In this document: one piece after another, positions 5,361 through 6,552 of the stretch
Layout of the letters: the number at the start of each line of letters is the position of its first letter
Numbering within the stretch: position 1 is the first letter of the stretch
NCBI GenBank assembly: GCA_943325425.2
Contig: CALPPJ020000077.1
Location: forward strand, 1 to 6,552
Source: Bifidobacterium breve
GTDB lineage: Bacteria > Actinomycetota > Acidimicrobiia > Acidimicrobiales > Ilumatobacteraceae
Reading direction: 5' to 3'
DNA length: 6,552 bases
Translations under genes and position numbers: made by a program
The notes under the pieces: model-generated
What the model saw: only the letters and a program-made list of their open reading frames with translations
Database searches by the model: none
What the model was told of the DNA's origin: nothing

Positions 5361-6552
5361 GGGGCGCCAGCTCCTTCGTGTGGCCGCCACCTTCACCAGG
5401 TGCCGGGGGATCGAAATCTTCGTCAGGGGACGTCGAGGGTTCCATTGACCAACCAAACATGGTGAGCAATGTCATGGCCGCTCCAACAGCCATCAACATA
5501 CGGTTATAAATCAGACCGTAAGCAATGACTGGCAACGACAAGGCCAACAAAATTGGCCAATACGAACGTGACGGCATGTGAATGTGCTCATCGGGATGCG
5601 CATTCAAGTCAGCCATTACTTCTTCAACGGTGTGCACTTGCTTCACCTTGTGAGTTGCTGAATCAGTTTCATATTTACGATGGAAGAACTCGTCAAGGTG
5701 ACCAACTGTGGGAATGGTGTCAAAGTTGTGCTCTTGCGGAGGACTCTGAGTCATCCATTCAAGGGTGCGAGCGTCCCATGGGTCAAGCGGTGCAACTGCA
5801 ACCTTCTTCGACTTGTGGGTGTAGATCACGTTGACCAAGAACAACAGCACGCCGAAGCCAAGGGTGAACGAGCCGATAGAAGCGATCTGGTTCCAGAACC
5901 CGAGGTTGAAGAAACCTTCACCGGCGCGAGCTTCCGTCCAGACCGCCATACGACGAGGCTGACCTTGCAATCCAAGAATGTGCATCGGACCGAAAGTGAG
6001 GTTCATACCAACCACCATCCGCCAAAAGTTCCACTTGCCAATTGCCTCATTCAGTTGACGGCGGAACATCTTGGGCCACCAGTAATAGAAGCCCGAGAAC
6101 AATCCGAATACCGCACCACCGAACAACACATAGTGGAAGTGAGCCACGATGTAATACGTGTCAGTCTGCTGCGTGTCCGAAGGAGCAACTGCGTGAGTGA
6201 CTCCTGACAAACCGCCGATAGTGAACTGCACCACAAGAGCAATTGCAAACAGCATGGGCACTGTAAAGGAGAGCTTGCCACCCCACATCGTCATGACCCA
6301 GTTAACGATCTTGACTCCGGTAGGAACCGCAATAGCCATCGTGGCCATGGAGAACACGGTGACCGAAACTGGTCCAAGTCCGGAAGCGAACATATGGTGG
6401 GCCCATACGCCCCAACCAACGAAACCGATCGCGGCACCCGACATCGCCACGATGGGATAACCGAACAATGGCTTCTTCGAGAAAACGGGGATCACTTCGC
6501 TGATAATGCCGAAGGACGGCAAAATCATGATGTACACCTCGGGGTGACCGAA
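5353..6552 (-). CDS. ctaD: Cytochrome c oxidase subunit I, C-terminal 399 residues (5' end outside window)
   Basis: The frame is open to the right edge; the visible protein begins at FGHPEVY in helix VI. This is the catalytic subunit that reduces O2 to water and pumps protons. Counting from the edge, H3 and Y7 are the CuB ligand and its cross-linked tyrosine, H52-H53 are the other CuB ligands, T78 and K81 (PTGVK) are the K-channel residues, H138 is the heme a3 ligand, H140 is the heme a ligand, and R200-R201 (GQPRR) face the heme propionates. Helix X has T130 just before D131, where mitochondrial-type oxidases have the Mg-site histidine. After 'LEWMTQSPPQEHNF' comes a long soluble linker, then a tail with two extra membrane helices (about 331-348 and 352-368) starting 'SRSYWPILLAL', and a Pro/Gly/Asp-rich end. 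It is the first visible gene of a ctaD-E-F-G operon; its promoter and N-terminal half, including the D-channel entry, lie outside. Confidence 0.97.
   Translation of the reverse strand, partial: FGHPEVYIMILPSFGIISEVIPVFSKKPLFGYPIVAMSGAAIGFVGWGVWAHHMFASGLGPVSVTVFSMATMAIAVPTGVKIVNWVMTMWGGKLSFTVPMLFAIALVVQFTIGGLSGVTHAVAPSDTQQTDTYYIVAHFHYVLFGGAVFGLFSGFYYWWPKMFRRQLNEAIGKWNFWRMVVGMNLTFGPMHILGLQGQPRRMAVWTEARAGEGFFNLGFWNQIASIGSFTLGFGVLLFLVNVIYTHKSKKVAVAPLDPWDARTLEWMTQSPPQEHNFDTIPTVGHLDEFFHRKYETDSATHKVKQVHTVEEVMADLNAHPDEHIHMPSRSYWPILLALSLPVIAYGLIYNRMLMAVGAAMTLLTMFGWSMEPSTSPDEDFDPPAPGEGGGHTKELAPLG
5371..5376 (-). promoter_or_regulatory. Ribosome binding site deciding the ctaE start
   Basis: AAGGAG on the minus strand, inside the 3' end of ctaD, lies 10 nt before the TTG at 5360. 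It supports a TTG start overlapping the ctaD stop rather than the ATG at 5315 or any start near 5456. Confidence 0.55.

Noticed and set aside
5361..5456. Upstream extension of ctaE to 5456
   Set aside because: It would overlap ctaD by about 100 bp, its added residues (Arg/Pro-rich) do not resemble a CtaE N-terminus, and a good Shine-Dalgarno points to 5360.
5680..6207. 175-codon open frame on the plus strand
   Set aside because: It is antisense to the conserved core of ctaD and its product is a low-complexity charged sequence with no family features.
1..6552. CRISPR arrays, tRNA or rRNA genes, insertion sequences, long repeats
   Set aside because: No repeat-spacer pattern, no tRNA-like cloverleaf and no transposase or terminal inverted repeats were seen; nearly all of the window is accounted for by recognised coding genes.

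Overview
The window holds two complete or near-complete gene blocks that converge at about position 3490, plus the tail of an ABC transporter permease at the left edge. The protein families suggest a low-to-moderate GC actinobacterium. A ctaD-ctaE-ctaF-ctaG order, a CtaD with a 'QTDTYYIVAHFHYVLFGG'-type helix X, and an ArsR/low-molecular-weight-phosphatase fusion all fit Actinobacteria, perhaps an aquatic Acidimicrobiia-like lineage. This placement is inference from remembered family patterns, not from a search.

Left block (+ strand). Positions 2-457 encode the C-terminal part of an ABC-2 type permease. An 88-bp AT-richer gap follows. It probably carries the promoter/operator of a three-gene arsenic operon at 546-3480: an ArsR-ArsC fusion, an ArsJ-associated glyceraldehyde-3-phosphate dehydrogenase (GAPDH), and the efflux permease ArsJ. 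Each junction in the operon is a 4-bp ATGA overlap. The route known for this gene pair is that GAPDH uses arsenate in place of phosphate to make 1-arseno-3-phosphoglycerate and ArsJ exports it. The product then falls apart outside the cell, so arsenate leaves without being reduced. No ArsB or Acr3 arsenite pump is present in the window.

Right block (- strand, reading from the right edge to 3498). This is a tightly packed cytochrome c oxidase operon: ctaD (subunit I, its N-terminal part beyond the right edge), ctaE (subunit III), ctaF (small subunit IV, COX4_pro type) and ctaG (caa3-type assembly factor). The genes overlap or are separated by 5-10 bp. Shine-Dalgarno positions favour a TTG start for ctaE that overlaps the ctaD stop, and an ATG start for ctaG inside the longest open frame. 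The ctaD catalytic residues visible here (CuB, heme a and heme a3 ligands, the His-Tyr pair, K-channel Thr/Lys) are all present.

The most interesting point is the regulator. Its ArsR domain contains no cysteine, so it cannot sense As(III) by the classical thiol mechanism. It is fused to an arsenate-binding phosphatase-fold domain with an intact active-site loop, and it sits in an operon that exports pentavalent arsenic. This suggests, as a hypothesis, a one-component arsenate sensor.
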